Shown here: positions 53,747 to 63,107 of the stretch, in pieces
Numbering within the stretch: the stretch's first letter is position 1
How the letters are laid out: every line of letters begins with the position of its first letter
NCBI RefSeq assembly: GCF_003058365.1
Contig: NZ_CP028858.1
Coordinates: forward strand, 1,550,001 to 1,614,000
Origin: Halococcoides cellulosivorans
GTDB lineage: Archaea; Halobacteriota; Halobacteria; Halobacteriales; Haloarculaceae
Direction of reading: 5' to 3'
DNA: 64,000 nucleotides
Translations under genes and position numbers: made by a program
Notes under the pieces: model-generated
The model's input: only the letters and a program-made list of their open reading frames with translations
Databases searched by the model: none
Told to the model about the DNA's origin: nothing

Positions 53747-55348
53747 TCAGACCATCTCGAACAGCGCGAGGACGTCCTGGGCGGTGAATTCTCCGTCGTC
53801 GCTGAAGTCGAACATCTCGATGGTCTCCGGGAGGGGCGCCGACCCCGTCTTCTGGTACAGCGTGTTCACGTCGGGGAAGTTCAACTCGCCGTCACCGTTG
53901 ACGTCCTCGTAGAGACCGTCGCCGTCGGGGTCGGTCGCGTCGTCGAACCAGTTGTCGGTGCCGTCGTCGGTGGTGGTCGGGGTCGTACTCGGCAGTCCGT
54001 CGCCGCCGGGCACCAGGTCGTCTTTCCGATCGGCCAGCGCCTGCTTGATGAACGCACCCATGTTCTCGCCGGTCATCAGGTCCCACGAGCACGGCCGATC
54101 CTCACACAGCACCGGGATGTCGTCCTCGTAGGGGTGGCCAACCGAGTCACCGAACCCGTCGCCGCCGGCCCAATCGCCCAGCGTGAACATCTTCGGCAGC
54201 CAGATCGGATCGGCACACCACGCCGTCCAGTTGATCGCGGGACTCGACTCCAGGAACTCCATGAACGGTTCACCGAAGTCCGAGGTGGACCCACGAAGGT
54301 AATTCGAGACGATCGTATTGTCCCAGCCGAACTCGGTGACAAAGAGCGGGAACTCCTCGTAGACCGATGTTTCGTCGCCGTCAGGTCCCGCAGCGACGCC
54401 CTGGGCATTGGTCGCCTCGGCGTCCCAGTTCTCGTTCATACTGGGGTTGTGGCCGGGATAGATGTGGTAGGCGTAGGAGAGGTTCCCACCGTCGAACGGA
54501 TCGTACAGCGCACCCTCGGGACTGGTCGACCAGCCAGGGTTCCCGACGATGATGTGGTTGTCGGCCGTCTTGCGGATCTCATCGACCCACGGCTGAGCCA
54601 TCGCCTGCCAGGTGTCCCAGACGTATTTGACCCAGTCGCGTTCGAGGACGTCCGCCCACATCCCGGGTTCGGTCGGTTCGTTGTAGATTTCGTAGATGAC
54701 GTGCGAGCGGTCGGCATACCGTGGCCCGACGGTCTCCCAGAACATCATGACCTCCTCGTGAAGGTCCTGGTTGATCATCTCTTTCGGATCGTCCTGGGCG
54801 GTCGGCACGCCCGAGGCCCACTTCAGGGGCTTCCAGTGGCGGTGCATGTCGACGATGGCGTAGACGCCCGCCGCCTCCAACTGGTCGATCACCGGATCGA
54901 GATGCGTCTCCAGAAAGTCGTCGAGTTGGGACTGCGTGTACGCCGGCGGTTCGGGCGCGCCGTCGATGTGCCCCGGCGTGTTCTCACCGATGTCGACCGG
55001 TTGGCAGGGCACCCGGACGACGCGTGGGTGCCAGCCCTCCTCGTTGTTCGTCACCAGATCGACGACCTGCGAGGCGTCTTTCCCCCGGGCCGGCGCGGTG
55101 ACGTTGAGGCGTTTGGGATCTGCGATGTTCAGCCCACGCAGTTTGACCGTCGAGTCGTTCGGATCGACGAGTGTGTTGCCCTGCACGTCGAGCCACGGCG
55201 TCGGGATCCCCTGCGCGCTCACGGACCCGAACGCCCCGGCCGAGATCCCACTCGCGAGCACGGCCCCGCCCGCTGCTGTCTTCAGAAACGTCCGACGCGA
55301 CGTCGATGCCGATTCGCCCGTCCCCTGTGTGTTGTGTGTCTCTGTCAT
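53747..55348 (-). CDS. Secreted GH5 glycosidase with dockerin-like domain, copy 3
   Basis: 533 residues. The Tat signal carries SRRTFLKTAAGG (18-29). The GH5 domain covers about 48-440 with Glu224 (YNEP) and Glu339 (VTEFGW) as catalytic pair; it is shorter than copies 1 and 2 and lacks their inserts. A Thr-rich linker (STTPTTTDDG) leads to the C-terminal dockerin-like pair (DPDGDGLYEDVNGDGELNF, then FDFSDDGEFTAQDVLALFEMV). A CTTTAAAT element lies about 75 nt upstream. The substrate is inferred to be cellulose or a similar beta-glucan. Confidence 0.92.
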   Translation of the reverse strand: MTETHNTQGTGESASTSRRTFLKTAAGGAVLASGISAGAFGSVSAQGIPTPWLDVQGNTLVDPNDSTVKLRGLNIADPKRLNVTAPARGKDASQVVDLVTNNEEGWHPRVVRVPCQPVDIGENTPGHIDGAPEPPAYTQSQLDDFLETHLDPVIDQLEAAGVYAIVDMHRHWKPLKWASGVPTAQDDPKEMINQDLHEEVMMFWETVGPRYADRSHVIYEIYNEPTEPGMWADVLERDWVKYVWDTWQAMAQPWVDEIRKTADNHIIVGNPGWSTSPEGALYDPFDGGNLSYAYHIYPGHNPSMNENWDAEATNAQGVAAGPDGDETSVYEEFPLFVTEFGWDNTIVSNYLRGSTSDFGEPFMEFLESSPAINWTAWCADPIWLPKMFTLGDWAGGDGFGDSVGHPYEDDIPVLCEDRPCSWDLMTGENMGAFIKQALADRKDDLVPGGDGLPSTTPTTTDDGTDNWFDDATDPDGDGLYEDVNGDGELNFPDVNTLYQKTGSAPLPETIEMFDFSDDGEFTAQDVLALFEMV

Positions 55349-55479
55349 GGTGAAGTCCGGACTCTCGCCGCTCGCCCCGACGAACGGCCGAGTCGCTCAC
55401 AATTTTCACGTACAATCTGAATAGATTTAAAGATTGTGTCGAAAACGGCGATCCCGCGTTCTGGGCCTGTACCGGCCGA

Positions 55480-56907
55480 TCAGACCGCCTCGAACAGTGC
55501 GAGAACGTCCTGCATATCGACGGTGCCGTCACCAGTGAAATCGTACGCCCCGACGTGGTCCTGGACTGCCGAGGCGTCGGTGTGCTGGAAGAACCGATTC
55601 ACGTCCGGGAAGTCGAGGTCGCCGTTCCCGTTGAAGTCCTCGTGGAGGCCATCGCCGTCGCGGTCGGCCGGGACAGTGCCCTCGATCGGATCGAGGTCGG
55701 TCCCGCCCGGGACGTTCGTGTCTTTGAGTTCTTTGAGGAGGTCACGGAAGAACACGCCCTGGTAGTCTTCGCCACCCTGGATCGTCCACTCGTGGGTCGC
55801 GTCGTCGAACTCGAACATCGGTGGCGCCCAGGAGTGATCGAAACACCAGGCCTGCCAGTGGATGTGGTCGTGGTCGGCGAAAAACTGCTCGAACTCCGCG
55901 CCGGCGGTCGACGTGGTGCCTTTCAGGAACGGCGGGACGGGTGCGCCGTCGTGGCGCTCGTTCTGGTAGCCGAACTCCGACATGAAGACGGGCACCTCCG
56001 CGGCCGGTTCGCCGAAGTACTTCGAGAGCGGGCGCAGGCCCTCGTGAGTGTAGACGTGACCCACGTAGGCGAGATTGTCACCCGAAAACTCGTTGTTCGG
56101 GGCCCACCAGGTCCACTGGCTCCACCGCGGCGATCCGATCAGGACGATGTTGTCGCTGGCGGCGTCGCGAATCGTGTCGACCCACGGCTGAGCGGTCTCG
56201 CGCCAGTTCAGCCAGGTGTCTTCGGCGTCGTCGTGGAGCAGGCCCCGGTCGTCGTTCTGGCCGTCGCCGACGTAGGGCCCGATCGGTTCGTTGTACACCT
56301 CGTAGAGCACGTGGCTCTGGTCGGCATAGCGTGGCGCGACGGTCTCCCAGAACAGCGTGAGTTCGTCGTGGAGTTCGGGGCGCGTGTAATCGTCGGTCTT
56401 GTGGCGGTGATAGTCCAGAATGCAGTAGACGCCACGCTCGGCGCATTTCTCGACGACCGGGTCGAGCAGGTCCGCACAGTACGTCTCCAGTTCCGATCGC
56501 GTGAACGCGACGGAGTCCGGTTCTTCGTCGTTCGACCCCGTGACGCCACCGGGCTGGATCGGCACCCGGATGACGCGAGCGTACCAGTCCCGTTCGGGAT
56601 CGGTGGCGTGGTCGATGGTCTCCGGGACGGGGCGTCGCCAGTGGTTCTGATTCGCTCGCCCGGGCGCGACGACGTTCACGCCCCGCAGCGTGACGCGCTC
56701 GCCCGTGTCGTCGACCAGCAGGTTCCCCTCGCGCTGGAGCCACGGCGTCGGGATGCCAGTCGCGGCCGCGCCGACCTCGGTCGCGCCGACTGCCAGCCCC
56801 GTCCCCAGCGTCCCCGCGCCCGCGAGGCGGAGAAAGTTCCGCCGCGTCCGTCCCCGTCGCGTCCGTCGATACCCGTCCGTCCGGTGTCCGGTGTCTTCCC
56901 CCGTCAT
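55480..56907 (-). CDS. Secreted GH5 glycosidase with dockerin-like domain, copy 4
   Basis: 475 residues. The N-terminus is Arg-rich with a Tat motif (TRRNFLRLAGAG, 21-32). The GH5 domain covers about 50-405, catalytic Glu207 (YNEP) and Glu311 (MSEFGY). The C-terminal tail repeats the pattern: DRDGDGLHEDFNGNGDLDF and YDFTGDGTVDMQDVLALFEAV. The promoter (TTTTAAGG, about 56936-56943) lies 30 nt upstream, so the mRNA may be leaderless, unlike the other copies. It is first of the three tandem GH5 genes. Which beta-glucan it prefers is unknown. Confidence 0.92.
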   Translation of the reverse strand: MTGEDTGHRTDGYRRTRRGRTRRNFLRLAGAGTLGTGLAVGATEVGAAATGIPTPWLQREGNLLVDDTGERVTLRGVNVVAPGRANQNHWRRPVPETIDHATDPERDWYARVIRVPIQPGGVTGSNDEEPDSVAFTRSELETYCADLLDPVVEKCAERGVYCILDYHRHKTDDYTRPELHDELTLFWETVAPRYADQSHVLYEVYNEPIGPYVGDGQNDDRGLLHDDAEDTWLNWRETAQPWVDTIRDAASDNIVLIGSPRWSQWTWWAPNNEFSGDNLAYVGHVYTHEGLRPLSKYFGEPAAEVPVFMSEFGYQNERHDGAPVPPFLKGTTSTAGAEFEQFFADHDHIHWQAWCFDHSWAPPMFEFDDATHEWTIQGGEDYQGVFFRDLLKELKDTNVPGGTDLDPIEGTVPADRDGDGLHEDFNGNGDLDFPDVNRFFQHTDASAVQDHVGAYDFTGDGTVDMQDVLALFEAV

Positions 56908-56972
56908 CGTTCTCGTATCTTACGGCCCGAATCAGCCTTAAAACTAGTCCTCGTGGCGGCGTGTTGAGGACC

Positions 56973-57389
56973 TCAGGTCTCGATGAGTTCGACGAGATTC
57001 CCCTCCGGATCGCGCAGGAAACACACCGTGGTCCCGCTCGCGGTCGTCTGCGGGTCGCTCACCGTCTCGACCTCTGGAGGCAGATCGGCGACGAACGCCC
57101 CGGCGTCGTCGACGGCGACCGCGAGGTGAGTCGTGCCCGCGTCCTGCAGGTCGTCGCTCGCGGGCGCTGCGCCCGGCGGGTCGTAGCGCACGAGTTCGAG
57201 ACGGACACCGCCGGCGTCGAGGTGGACAAAGTCCGCTGCGGCCTCGGTGTCGGTCACGCGTTCGAACGCCTCGCCCGCGACCTCGAAGCGATCGAGCACC
57301 TCGAACTCGAACGTCTCGCGATAGAAGTCGACGCATCGATCCAGATCCTCGACGGTGATGCCCACGTGGTGGGCGTCGAGTGTCGCCAT
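56973..57389 (-). CDS. VOC superfamily protein (glyoxalase/dioxygenase-like)
   Basis: A 138-residue protein with the paired beta-alpha-beta-beta-beta units of the vicinal-oxygen-chelate fold. Metal ligand candidates are His in AHHVGITV, His in TTHLAVAV and Glu in GNLVELIET. Enzymes of this fold include glyoxalase I and methylmalonyl-CoA epimerase; the reaction is not clear. Start ATG 57389 matches the usual family start (LDAHHVGITVEDLDR). Confidence 0.87.
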   Translation of the reverse strand: MATLDAHHVGITVEDLDRCVDFYRETFEFEVLDRFEVAGEAFERVTDTEAAADFVHLDAGGVRLELVRYDPPGAAPASDDLQDAGTTHLAVAVDDAGAFVADLPPEVETVSDPQTTASGTTVCFLRDPEGNLVELIET

Positions 57390-57460
57390 ACGTGCAGTTG
57401 ATAGCGCCGCGTGAAAAACGATCGCGATCGATGGCGGACTGAAACTGCGAGAGAATCGAG

Positions 57461-57548
57461 CGGTGGGGATGGGATTTGAACCCATGAACCGCCTCACGGC
57501 GGGACCTGCTCTCAAGGCAGGCGCGTTCGGCCGCTCTGCCACCCCACC
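57461..57548 (-). tRNA. tRNA-Ser (anticodon TGA)
   Basis: A class II tRNA of 88 nt on the minus strand. The acceptor GGTGGGG pairs with CCCCACC. The anticodon stem CCTGC/GCAGG encloses CTTGAGA (anticodon TGA). A long variable arm (CCGCCGTGAGGCGG) and the T-arm ATGGG-TTCAAAT-CCCAT follow. The discriminator is G. Confidence 0.95.
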
Positions 57549-57618
57549 TGAGCACGCGTTCGCCCGGGGGCGGCTAAGGCGTGTCGGTTTGGGGCCTGCC
57601 GAAACGTCGGTCGGACAG

Positions 57619-58107
57619 TCAGGGCGACAGCGCGAACAGGACGACCAGCATGAGAACGGATCCCAGGAGTGCGTACAGACCCGACAATAACGCCGCTTTG
57701 AGCTTCCCACCTACCTGATCCCGAGGCCGATCGACCTCTTTGCTTCGAGACCCTGAATACTGGCGGTCCAAGTCCTGTTCGATTTTTTGGATCGGAATCT
57801 CTTCGAGATTTTCTATCGCATCGAAAACACTGTCTTCAGGCCGAAAGTTAGATCTGGATCGAAACTTCAGGCCGGCATCTACCTCTTCGGATATCACTAA
57901 AAGCGTTTCCGAAACTGTCTGCTGGTCCCCGGGGACCTCTATTGTGATCACGCTGCCAAATCGAAAATGCAGTGGCCTATGACCAGTCTTCGCCGTGATC
58001 GTCTCCCCGTCGACGCGGTACGTGGATATGGGATCGGCTATTTCGAGGGCCGCTTTCACCACCGTCAGCGTGTCCTCCCGAGAGCGGGAAACGGTGAGAG
58101 ACTCCAT
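57619..58107 (-). CDS. Hypothetical protein with C-terminal membrane anchor
   Basis: 162 residues from ATG 58107, about 28 nt after a TATA-like GAAAAAG/CTTTTTC element; an ATG 16 codons upstream is possible. The protein is soluble and beta-rich for 130 residues (SREDTLTVVKAALE, FRFGSVITIEVPG) and ends in one hydrophobic helix (ALLSGLYALLGSVLMLVVLFAL). Base composition is less GC-rich than its neighbours, which may mean recent acquisition. No family recognised. Confidence 0.7.
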   Translation of the reverse strand: MESLTVSRSREDTLTVVKAALEIADPISTYRVDGETITAKTGHRPLHFRFGSVITIEVPGDQQTVSETLLVISEEVDAGLKFRSRSNFRPEDSVFDAIENLEEIPIQKIEQDLDRQYSGSRSKEVDRPRDQVGGKLKAALLSGLYALLGSVLMLVVLFALSP

Positions 58108-58223
58108 CGGTTCGTGTTTCAAATCGAGATGAAAAAGAACATCGAAGGACTGCACCGAGGGACGTCACCGTCCGATGTCCTGCGACCCCAAACCCACATG
58201 ACGCCCCCGCCCCCAGCCCCGGT

Positions 58224-59696
58224 ATGTCCGATCTCGACGCCGACTTTCGCGATCACATCGAGCGACTGAGCGCACTGAACGACGCGACGGGCGTGCTCTC
58301 CTGGGACCAACAGGTGACGATGCCCGAGGGCGGGACGCCCGCCCGCTCGGCCCAGAAATCCGCGCTCTCGACGGTGACTCACGACCTGCTCACCGACGAC
58401 CGGGTCGCCGACTGGATCGAGGAGCACGAATCGCGCGATCTGGAGCGCGACGATCGGGCGATCGTTCGCGAACTCCGCCGTCGCCACGAGCGCGCGGTCC
58501 GCGTGCCCGACGAGTTGGTGACCCAGATCTCCGAGGCGTCGACCGAAGCGTTGCCAGTCTGGGAGCAGGCCCGCGAGGAATCGGACTTCGACGCGTTCGC
58601 GGACGCCCTCGACGAGTTGGTCGCACTCAAACGCAAGTACGCCGAAGCGATCGACCCCGATCGCGATCCCTACGCCGTCCTGATGGAGGATTTCGAGCCG
58701 TATCTCGACGTGGAGACGACCGAGCGGATTCTCGACCGACTCACCGATCGCCTGCCGCCGCTGATCGAGGCGATTGCGGCGAGCGACGTCGATCCGACAG
58801 ATCCGTTCGACGAGTCGGTGCCCGCCGCCGATCAGGAGGCCGGCGTCCGCGCGCTGCTCGACGGGCTTGGCTTCGACTGGGACCGCGGGCGACTCGACAC
58901 CTCGACGCACCCGTTCACGTCGGGCAACCAGTTCGACTGCCGGATCACCACCCGGTTCGATCCGTCGGATCCCCTCGACGGTGTCGGCTCGACGGTCCAC
59001 GAGTTCGGCCACGCGACCTACGAGTTGGGACTCCCACAGGACGCCTACGGGACCCCACTGGGCGAGTCACGTGACCTGGTCGTCCACGAGTCCCAGTCGC
59101 GATTCTGGGAGAATCACGTCGGGCGCACGCGGGAATTCTGGGAGTGGGCCCGGCCGATTCTGGACGAGCACTGGACCGCGACGCCCGATCCCGCGGCACT
59201 CTACCGCGCGGCCAACCAGGTCGAACCCGGCCCGATCCGGGTCGAAGCCGACGAGTTGACCTATCACCTCCACATCGCGATTCGCTTCGAGATCGAACGC
59301 GACCTGATCCGCGGCGATCTGGCCGTCGACGAGGTCCCCCAGGTCTGGGCCGACAAATACGATGAGTATCTGGGGATTCGCCCCGCTGACGACGCACAGG
59401 GCGCACTCCAGGACATCCACTGGTCGCACGGCAACTTCGGATACTTCCCGACCTACTCGCTGGGGAGTGTGCTCGCGGCACAGCTCGACGCGACGGTGCG
59501 CGAGGCATTCGACGTCCCGGAGCGCGTCCGCGCGGGCGAGTTCGACCCGATTCGAGAGTGGCTCGGCGAACAGATTCACCAGCATGGCCAGCGCTACACC
59601 ACGCCCGCGTTGATCGAGGAAGCGACCGGCGAGGCGCTGACGGCCGATCCGTTCCTCACGTACGTCGACGAGAAGTTCGGGGCGATCTACCGCTGA
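58224..59696 (+). CDS. M32 family metallocarboxypeptidase
   Basis: A 490-residue metalloenzyme that removes C-terminal residues from peptides in the cytoplasm. The active-site HEFGH is at 259-263 and the third ligand Glu in VVHESQSRFWEN follows about 25 residues later. The DQQVTMPEGG region near 28-37 and the C-terminal HWSHGNFGYFPTYSLG are diagnostic. Length is typical of the family. Confidence 0.95.
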   Translation: MSDLDADFRDHIERLSALNDATGVLSWDQQVTMPEGGTPARSAQKSALSTVTHDLLTDDRVADWIEEHESRDLERDDRAIVRELRRRHERAVRVPDELVTQISEASTEALPVWEQAREESDFDAFADALDELVALKRKYAEAIDPDRDPYAVLMEDFEPYLDVETTERILDRLTDRLPPLIEAIAASDVDPTDPFDESVPAADQEAGVRALLDGLGFDWDRGRLDTSTHPFTSGNQFDCRITTRFDPSDPLDGVGSTVHEFGHATYELGLPQDAYGTPLGESRDLVVHESQSRFWENHVGRTREFWEWARPILDEHWTATPDPAALYRAANQVEPGPIRVEADELTYHLHIAIRFEIERDLIRGDLAVDEVPQVWADKYDEYLGIRPADDAQGALQDIHWSHGNFGYFPTYSLGSVLAAQLDATVREAFDVPERVRAGEFDPIREWLGEQIHQHGQRYTTPALIEEATGEALTADPFLTYVDEKFGAIYR

Positions 59697-59856
59697 TCTG
59701 CGACCCGGGACGAGACTCCGGCGACGCTCGATAGCTGGCCGTCGACGGGACGACACAGGTCAGGCCCTCGGGCGCGTCGACTGCGGACTCACTCGTCGTT
59801 TCGGCCGTTGTTTCGATGGAAAAAGGTTGAAATAGAGGGCGATCGATCGCACCAGC

Positions 59857-60375
59857 ATGGGATTTTTCGGAGCTGTGTTCGGCAGACTGTTCGTCTCGCT
59901 CATCATGCTCCCGTTCAAGATCGGGCTGTCGATGCTCACCGCCGTCGGACTGGCAAGTCAATCCAGCCAGTCCACACAAACCGCACAGACGACAGAGCAA
60001 CAGGGTGATGCGAACACCGAACAACTCGACATCAAATACGATTACGACCCGTATCGGGAGTTCTGGAACGACTCGCCCGCCGAGTTCGTCCTCGACGTCA
60101 GTGTCGAGGAGGGCCTCCCCGTATCGGTCGTGCTCTACGACGAGATGAACTTCCAGTACTACGCCGACGGGCACGAGGCAGAGTCCGCGGTGGTCGACGG
60201 CCAGGACCTCACTGGGTCGGCCAGCGCCGACGACCCACTCCAATGGGACCTGACCCTCCCCCGGGGCACCTGGTACGCCGTTTTCTATATCGATCCGGAG
60301 GCCCGCGAGGCCGTCGACGAAGACGAGACGCCGCGGTCGATCGTCGACCTCGACTGGTCGATCGACGTCGAGTGA
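59857..60375 (+). CDS. Membrane-anchored hypothetical protein
   Basis: 172 residues. An N-terminal hydrophobic region (about 3-33) is followed by a Ser/Gln/Thr-rich linker and an acidic, probably beta-sandwich domain (about 60-170; DVSVEEGLPVSVVLYDEMNF, LPRGTWYAVFYIDPEA). It looks like an exported, membrane-tethered domain. No family recognised with confidence. Confidence 0.75.
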   Translation: MGFFGAVFGRLFVSLIMLPFKIGLSMLTAVGLASQSSQSTQTAQTTEQQGDANTEQLDIKYDYDPYREFWNDSPAEFVLDVSVEEGLPVSVVLYDEMNFQYYADGHEAESAVVDGQDLTGSASADDPLQWDLTLPRGTWYAVFYIDPEAREAVDEDETPRSIVDLDWSIDVE

Positions 60376-60438
60376 CTTCTCGACCGAACTGAGGCAGGTG
60401 GAAAAGCGATCGATCCCTCACCTGCCGGGGGAGGGTGT

Positions 60439-60446
60439 TTTAAGCG
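60439..60446 (+). promoter_or_regulatory. TATA box of ilvD
   Basis: GTTTTAAG, centred about 25 nt before the ATG at 60468; consistent with a leaderless transcript. Confidence 0.5.
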
Positions 60447-60467
60447 TCCGCGACGGGTGAATGCCAT

Positions 60468-62183
60468 ATGGTCGAACATTCAGACGGCGACGGCCTCCGC
60501 TCGTCGGAAGTCACCGAGGGCACAGACCGCGCGCCCCACCGCGCGATGTTTCGCGCGATGGGGTTCGACGACGAGGACCTCTCCGCGCCGATGATCGGCG
60601 TCGCCAACCCCGCGGCGGACGTCACGCCGTGTAACGTCCACCTCGACGAGGTGGGCGCAGAGACCGTCGACGCGATCGAGGCGTCGGGCGGGATGCCCAT
60701 CGAGTTCGGGACGATCACGATTTCGGACGCGATCTCGATGGGCACAGAAGGCATGAAGGCGTCGCTGATCTCCCGAGAGGTCATCGCCGACTCGGTCGAA
60801 CTCGTCGCCTTCGGCGAGTACGTCGACGGTCTGGTGACACTCGGCGGCTGTGACAAGAACATGCCCGGGATGATGATGGCGATGATTCGCGCCGATCTGC
60901 CGGGCGTGTTCCTCTACGGCGGGTCGATCAAGCCCGGTGAGCACGACGGGCGCGCGATCACGATCCAGAACGTATTCGAGGGCGTCGGATCGGTCGCCAG
61001 CGGCGACATGAGCGAAGACGAACTCGACGAGATGGAACGGCAGGCCTGCCCGGGCGCGGGGGCCTGCGGCGGCATGTTCACCGCCAACACGATGGCCTCG
61101 ATCGCAGAGGCGCTGGGCTTCTCGCCGCTCGGTGCGGCCTCGGCCCCCGCCGAGGATCCAGAGCGCGACGCCGTCGCCCGCGAGGCCGGCGAACTCGCAC
61201 TCGACGCGGTCGCTGACGGCCGCTCCCCGTCAGACTTTCTCACCCGCGAGAGCTTCGAGAATGCGATCGCACTCCAGGTCGCCATCGGCGGGTCGACCAA
61301 CGCCGTGTTGCACCTGCTCGCACTCGCCGCCGAAGCGGGGATCGACCTGTCGATCGGCGACTTCGATACGATCTCCGATCGGACGCCGAAGATCGCGAAC
61401 TTCCAGCCCGGTGGCGAGCGCGTGATGAACGACCTCCACGAGGTCGGTGGCGTCCCGGTCGTGCTCGGGGCGCTGCGCGATGCGGACCTGCTCCACGCCG
61501 AGGCGCTCACCGTCACCGGCGAGACGCTCGGCGAGGCCCTCGATCGGATCGACCCGCCCGCGATCGAATCGCTCGACGCCGACTACCTCCGTCCGGTCGA
61601 CGATCCGTTCCGCACGACCGGTGCGATCACGATCCTGGAGGGGTCGCTCGCGCCCGAGGGCTCGGTCCTGAAGGTCACCGCCAGCGATGTCGATACGGTC
61701 CACGAGGGCCCCGCACGCGTGTTCGAGCACGAAGAGAACGCGATGCAGTACGTCCAGGACGACCGCGTCGAATCGGGCGACGTCATCGTCATCCGCAACG
61801 AAGGCCCACGCGGCGGTCCGGGCATGCGCGAGATGCTCGGCGTCACCAGCGCCGTCGCGGGCCAGGGCCACGCCGACGACGTGGCGCTGATCACCGACGG
61901 CCGTTTTTCGGGCGCGACCCGTGGGCTCTCGATCGGTCACGTCGCGCCCGAGGCGGCGGTCGGCGGCCCGATCGGCCTGCTCGAAGACGGGGACATCGTC
62001 ACCGTCGACGTGGGCGAGCGCCGTCTCGATCTCGACGTGAGCGAGGCGGAACTGGAGCGTCGCCGCGAAGCCTTCGAACCGCCCGCCCAGCAGTACGAGG
62101 GCGGCGTCCTCCGGAAGTACGGCGACCTGTTCGATTCGGCGGCCAACGGCGCGGTGACCAATCCCGGCGCGAAATCCGAATGA
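60468..62183 (+). CDS. ilvD: Dihydroxy-acid dehydratase
   Basis: A 571-residue Fe-S enzyme of valine, leucine and isoleucine synthesis that dehydrates 2,3-dihydroxy-acids. Cluster-binding cysteines lie in [22 protein letters not shown] and [14 protein letters not shown]. The C-terminal swivel domain is complete ([20 protein letters not shown]). Length is normal. Its stop overlaps the small ORF at 62180 by ATGA. Confidence 0.96.
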   Translation: MVEHSDGDGLRSSEVTEGTDRAPHRAMFRAMGFDDEDLSAPMIGVANPAADVTPCNVHLDEVGAETVDAIEASGGMPIEFGTITISDAISMGTEGMKASLISREVIADSVELVAFGEYVDGLVTLGGCDKNMPGMMMAMIRADLPGVFLYGGSIKPGEHDGRAITIQNVFEGVGSVASGDMSEDELDEMERQACPGAGACGGMFTANTMASIAEALGFSPLGAASAPAEDPERDAVAREAGELALDAVADGRSPSDFLTRESFENAIALQVAIGGSTNAVLHLLALAAEAGIDLSIGDFDTISDRTPKIANFQPGGERVMNDLHEVGGVPVVLGALRDADLLHAEALTVTGETLGEALDRIDPPAIESLDADYLRPVDDPFRTTGAITILEGSLAPEGSVLKVTASDVDTVHEGPARVFEHEENAMQYVQDDRVESGDVIVIRNEGPRGGPGMREMLGVTSAVAGQGHADDVALITDGRFSGATRGLSIGHVAPEAAVGGPIGLLEDGDIVTVDVGERRLDLDVSEAELERRREAFEPPAQQYEGGVLRKYGDLFDSAANGAVTNPGAKSE

Positions 62184-62284
62184 GTGGGACGTCGATCCCG
62201 ATCGAGACCGGGGCGTGGAGTGACGAAGAGGCGGACCGCGCCAAAGACCGGGTTCGCGAATCACGTGCCCAGTGGCCCCGCTGA
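62180..62284 (+). CDS. Small 34-residue ORF coupled to ilvD
   Basis: The ATG overlaps the ilvD stop (ATGA) and the frame encodes an acidic/basic mixed-charge peptide with [15 protein letters not shown] in the middle, likely helical. The overlap and haloarchaeal-style codon use suggest translation. It may be a genuine small protein or fortuitous. No homologue can be named. Confidence 0.45.
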   Translation: MSGTSIPIETGAWSDEEADRAKDRVRESRAQWPR

Positions 62285-62333
62285 CCGGTTTGGACGGCAA
62301 CGTTGAGGGGCGTGGCGGCCCGAGTGAGTGGCG

Positions 62334-63095
62334 ATGGAGGTCGCCATCCTCACCGTCGGCGAGGAACTGCTGGCCGGCGACACGACGAACACGAACGCCA
62401 CCTGGCTCGCCGAGCAGGTGACCGATCGGGGCGTCGAGGTCCGTCGCATTCTGACGATCCCGGACGAGCGAGACCTGATCGCCGACAGCGTTCGGGCCTA
62501 TCACGAGGCCTTCGACGCCGTGATCGTCACCGGCGGGATCGGCGGGACACCCGACGACGTGACGATGGCCGCGGTCGCCGACGCCTTCGACCGCGAGATG
62601 GCCGTCAGCGAAGTTTCCCTGCGCGAGGTCGAAGATCGCCTCGCAGACATCGGTGATTCGGTCCCGGAACTCGACATCGACCCCGAGGCAGAGGCATCGA
62701 TCCCGGCGGGTGCGACGCCACTCTCGAACCCCGCGGGGCTCGCCCCTGGCTGTCGGATCGAGTCGGTGTCCGTCCTGCCGGGGATTCCCGGCGAGATGCG
62801 AGCGATGTTCGAGGAGATTGCCGACGACTTTTCGGGCGAGGTCGCCTCGCGACTCCTCTACACCGTCGAACCCGAGGCGAACGTGACCGACGCACTGGCC
62901 GCGGCGCGCGATCGGTTCGACGTGCGGGTCGGCTGTTATCCCGACCGCGATCGGCGACACAACCGGATCAAACTCAGTGGGGTCGATGCGGACGCTCTCG
63001 ACGCGGCGAGCGAGTGGCTGCTCGATACCATCGACGCGAGCGAATCGCCCGTCGCCCGTGACTGGGACCCCGGGGACGACCCCGGCCGATCCTGA
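62334..63095 (+). CDS. CinA/MoaB-type molybdopterin-binding domain protein
   Basis: A 253-residue protein with the MoCF-biosynthesis (MPT-binding) fold: AILTVGEELLAGDTTNTN at the N-terminus and VIVTGGIGGTPDDVTM, then VSVLPGIPGEMRAMF. It matches the N-terminal domain of CinA, a NAD-metabolism/competence protein, without the C-terminal amidohydrolase domain. Its reaction in archaea is not settled. I chose the ATG at 62334; a GTG two codons upstream is possible. Confidence 0.9.
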   Translation: MEVAILTVGEELLAGDTTNTNATWLAEQVTDRGVEVRRILTIPDERDLIADSVRAYHEAFDAVIVTGGIGGTPDDVTMAAVADAFDREMAVSEVSLREVEDRLADIGDSVPELDIDPEAEASIPAGATPLSNPAGLAPGCRIESVSVLPGIPGEMRAMFEEIADDFSGEVASRLLYTVEPEANVTDALAAARDRFDVRVGCYPDRDRRHNRIKLSGVDADALDAASEWLLDTIDASESPVARDWDPGDDPGRS

Positions 63096-63107
63096 GCGAT
63101 CGAGCGG

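Noticed and set aside
52213-55420. Long plus-strand frames opposite GH5 copies 2 and 3
   Set aside because: They contain repeated valine/arginine/aspartate-rich shadow sequence and no conserved motif.
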